From Holophagaceae bacterium (lineage in GTDB: Bacteria; Acidobacteriota; Holophagae; Holophagales; Holophagaceae): 8,034 bases of DNA. Location of the stretch: positions 1 to 8,034 of the forward strand of contig JANXYT010000309.1 of assembly GCA_025355915.1 (NCBI GenBank), written 5' to 3'. The notes under the pieces are model-generated. The model ran no database searches. It had not been told where the DNA came from and saw nothing but the letters and a program-made list of their open reading frames with translations. Position numbers and translations under genes: made by a program. The stretch's first letter is position 1, and every line of letters starts with the position of its first letter. Below, one piece after another: positions 6,642-8,034 of the stretch.

Positions 6642-6647
6642 TACACT
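6642..6647 (+). promoter_or_regulatory. Possible internal -10 element before the FHA gene
   Basis: TACACT at 6642-6647, the same hexamer as the proposed acetyltransferase -10, lies 22 bases before ATG 6670 and would give a short leader containing the G-rich ribosome site at 6660-6665. The -35 region is poor. If real, it would allow the FHA and TPR genes to be expressed apart from the upstream pair. Confidence 0.22.
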
Positions 6648-6669
6648 TCAGCAGCTTCACGGGGGCCCG

Positions 6670-7284
6670 ATGATCGTGGTGTGCCCGGCCTGCCAGGCCC
6701 GCTTCCAGTACGACGATAGCCGTTTTGGTGCCGCCCGCACCAAGCGGTTCAAGTGCCCGAAGTGCAGTCACGTGTTCGAGGTGGTGAATCCGGGATTATC
6801 TTTGGCGCCCATGGACGAGACCCTGTCCCGCCCCCTCACGGGGCCCATGCCCGAGGATGAGCCGACCCCACCGGCCCTGGTTCCAGCGGCCCGCACCACC
6901 GCCAAGCGCGACCGTGCCTCCATGTTGGAGGCCGCCGGGCTTCAGGTCCCGGGGATGCCGCCCGGCCTGAAGTTCAGCCTGGCGTTCCTGACGGGCCCCC
7001 AGGCCTCCTCGGTCCAGGTCCTAGAGCGCCCCCAGACCGTCATCGGCCGCGAGGAGGGCGATGTCATCACGCGGGATCCCGAAACCTCCCGCCGCCATGC
7101 CATCCTCGAAATCCACCGGGACGGCACCGTGTGGATCAGCGATCAGCAGTCCACCAACGGAACCCTGGTGAACAGCGAGCGCATCACGGAACCGGTGCAA
7201 CTTCGCAGCCATCAGGAATTCACCTGTGGAAACAGCACCTTCATGCTGCTGGTGCGCAACCCGGACGAGTTTCCGCTCCATTGA
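6670..7284 (+). CDS. Zinc-ribbon (MJ0042-type) and FHA-domain protein
   Basis: A cytoplasmic protein of 204 residues with two recognisable modules. The N-terminal 40 residues are an MJ0042-type zinc ribbon: C5-x2-C8, the QARFQYDD stretch, then KCPKCSHVFEV with C29-x2-C32. A Pro-rich, low-complexity linker (about 45-97) follows. Residues 100-198 form an FHA domain, which binds phosphothreonine peptides: TVIGRE (123-128), the SRRHA core (140-144) and STNGTLVNSERI (161-172). These are the conserved Gly-Arg, Ser/Arg/His and Thr-Asn-Gly positions, so binding ability looks intact. The role is therefore probably an adaptor reading a Ser/Thr kinase signal; no kinase is in the window. There are no membrane segments. 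ATG 6670 follows a G-rich stretch (6660-6665) and starts right at the zinc ribbon. It lies 32 bases after the LolA-like gene and 19 before the TPR gene. Confidence 0.9.
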   Translation: MIVVCPACQARFQYDDSRFGAARTKRFKCPKCSHVFEVVNPGLSLAPMDETLSRPLTGPMPEDEPTPPALVPAARTTAKRDRASMLEAAGLQVPGMPPGLKFSLAFLTGPQASSVQVLERPQTVIGREEGDVITRDPETSRRHAILEIHRDGTVWISDQQSTNGTLVNSERITEPVQLRSHQEFTCGNSTFMLLVRNPDEFPLH

Positions 7285-7293
7285 CTCCATTGA
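7276..7293 (+). repeat. Perfect 9-bp tandem duplication over the FHA gene stop codon
   Basis: CTCCATTGA occurs twice head to tail (7276-7284 and 7285-7293). The first copy encodes the last two residues (Leu-His) and the stop of the FHA protein. The second copy repeats the same codons in frame, giving a second TGA. The GAG at its end may serve as part of the ribosome site of the following gene (ATG 7304). Confidence 0.85.
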
Positions 7294-7303
7294 GATCCTT
7301 GCC

Positions 7304-8034
7304 ATGACGCCCGATCCCTACGCGCCCCACCTCCGCCAGGCGGATGAGCTCTTCACACAAGGCGAGACCGTCAAGGCAGGCCAGATCTGGCAGGCCATCC
7401 TCAAGCAGCAGCCTTCACACACCGAGGCCCGCGAAAAGCTGCTGGCCGTGAAGCAGCGCCTCCTGGCCCTTCGGAAGGCCGAGGCCGCCGCTTTGGATCC
7501 CCCGCCGGTGACCGAAGCCGTTCCCGCACCGCCGGAACCTGAACCGGAACCGGAACCTGCTCAACCGACACCCGAACCGGCGCCCCTTCCACCCGCAATC
7601 AACCCCACCCCGCCCACGCCAGAACCCGTCCGTATCGGCACCGACGCCTTGGATCCCCAGCGTCTGGTGACCGAGGGCTGCACCCTCTACGACATGGGCC
7701 AAACCGAGGATGCTCTCCGCAAGTGGGAGCAGACCCTCAGCCTGGATCCCGCCCACGCCCTGGCGCGAGGCTACGCCAATGGCGCGCGCCAGGAACTGGG
7801 CATGGCCCCCCTGCCGGCCCCCACCGCCGTGGCGACCGCGCCGGCGGCAACGCACCCCGCCGACGACGACATCGATAAGCTCCTGCGGGAAGCCGTCCAG
7901 CTCTATGACATGGGCCTGGTGGAAGAAGCCATCACCAAGTGGGAGCGGGTCCAGCTCCTGGAGCCCCATCGCCTGGAGATCGAAGGCTACCTGCGCCAGG
8001 CCCGGACCGAGGTCGGACCGGGCGCCGGAGGCGC
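7304..8034 (+). CDS. TPR-repeat protein, N-terminal part (3' end outside window)
   Basis: The frame from ATG 7304 stays open to the end of the window, giving 243 codons of an unfinished protein. Three tetratricopeptide-like units are visible: residues about 10-43 (ADELFTQGETVKAGQIWQAI inside), 120-166 and 192-238. Units two and three are clearly duplicated, sharing LYDMG-x2-E-[DE]-A-x2-KWE and a downstream GY-x3-AR-x-E pattern. Between units one and two lies a linker of about 55 residues rich in Pro and Glu (EPEPEPEP at 78-85); a shorter Ala/Pro linker separates units two and three. No signal peptide or membrane segment is seen, so the visible part is cytoplasmic. TPRs act as protein-binding scaffolds. 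Its position directly behind the FHA gene suggests a shared complex or pathway, but the partner is unknown. Domains may follow beyond the edge. A weak GAGA (7292-7295) precedes the start by 8 bases. Confidence 0.87.
   Translation, partial: MTPDPYAPHLRQADELFTQGETVKAGQIWQAILKQQPSHTEAREKLLAVKQRLLALRKAEAAALDPPPVTEAVPAPPEPEPEPEPAQPTPEPAPLPPAINPTPPTPEPVRIGTDALDPQRLVTEGCTLYDMGQTEDALRKWEQTLSLDPAHALARGYANGARQELGMAPLPAPTAVATAPAATHPADDDIDKLLREAVQLYDMGLVEEAITKWERVQLLEPHRLEIEGYLRQARTEVGPGAGG

Noticed and set aside
6385..6669. N-terminal extension of the FHA frame up to 6385
   Set aside because: It overlaps the LolA-like gene out of frame. The zinc ribbon starts exactly at ATG 6670.
7531..7560. GAACCGG-like short repeats in the TPR gene as a regulatory or CRISPR-like array
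   Set aside because: They simply encode the Glu-Pro run of the linker. There are no spacers and no conserved repeat unit.

Overview
The window is a dense, GC-rich stretch (roughly two thirds G+C by eye) of an ordinary-looking bacterial chromosome with short intergenic gaps. It has no tRNA or rRNA, no insertion sequence and no CRISPR array. An outer-membrane lipoprotein-carrier-like protein points to a Gram-negative (diderm) host. The high GC, the cyclic-nucleotide-domain/aspartase fusion, and the zinc-ribbon/FHA protein beside a TPR protein would fit Acidobacteriota of the Holophaga/Geothrix type or a deltaproteobacterial lineage. That placement is inference from protein style, not a database result.

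Left part (1-3757): the 3' end of a beta-ketoacyl-ACP synthase gene, then an aspartate ammonia-lyase carrying an extra N-terminal cyclic-nucleotide-binding-like domain (best start 287), then a complete biotin-dependent acyl-CoA carboxylase carboxyltransferase subunit (2219-3757). A strong stem-loop (2168-2197) separates the last two. Aspartase yields fumarate, and a propionyl-CoA carboxylase would feed succinyl-CoA, so both could supply C4 dicarboxylates; this link is inferred.

Middle (3793-5143): a CPBP-family membrane protease on the + strand converges with a GNAT acetyltransferase on the - strand. Their 3' ends overlap by 35 bp.

Right part (5172-8034): divergent from the GNAT gene, four + strand genes are packed in an apparent operon. 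They are a WalJ/YycJ-type metallo-beta-lactamase-fold hydrolase, a secreted LolA-like protein starting at GTG 5960, a protein with an MJ0042-type zinc ribbon and an FHA domain, and a TPR protein that runs off the window. The last two could be partners in phosphothreonine-dependent signalling, which is inference. No gene-free stretch exceeds about 90 bases.

I see no clear undescribed multi-gene system. The most distinctive item is the sensor-domain/aspartase fusion, whose predicted nucleotide pocket lacks the canonical arginine.
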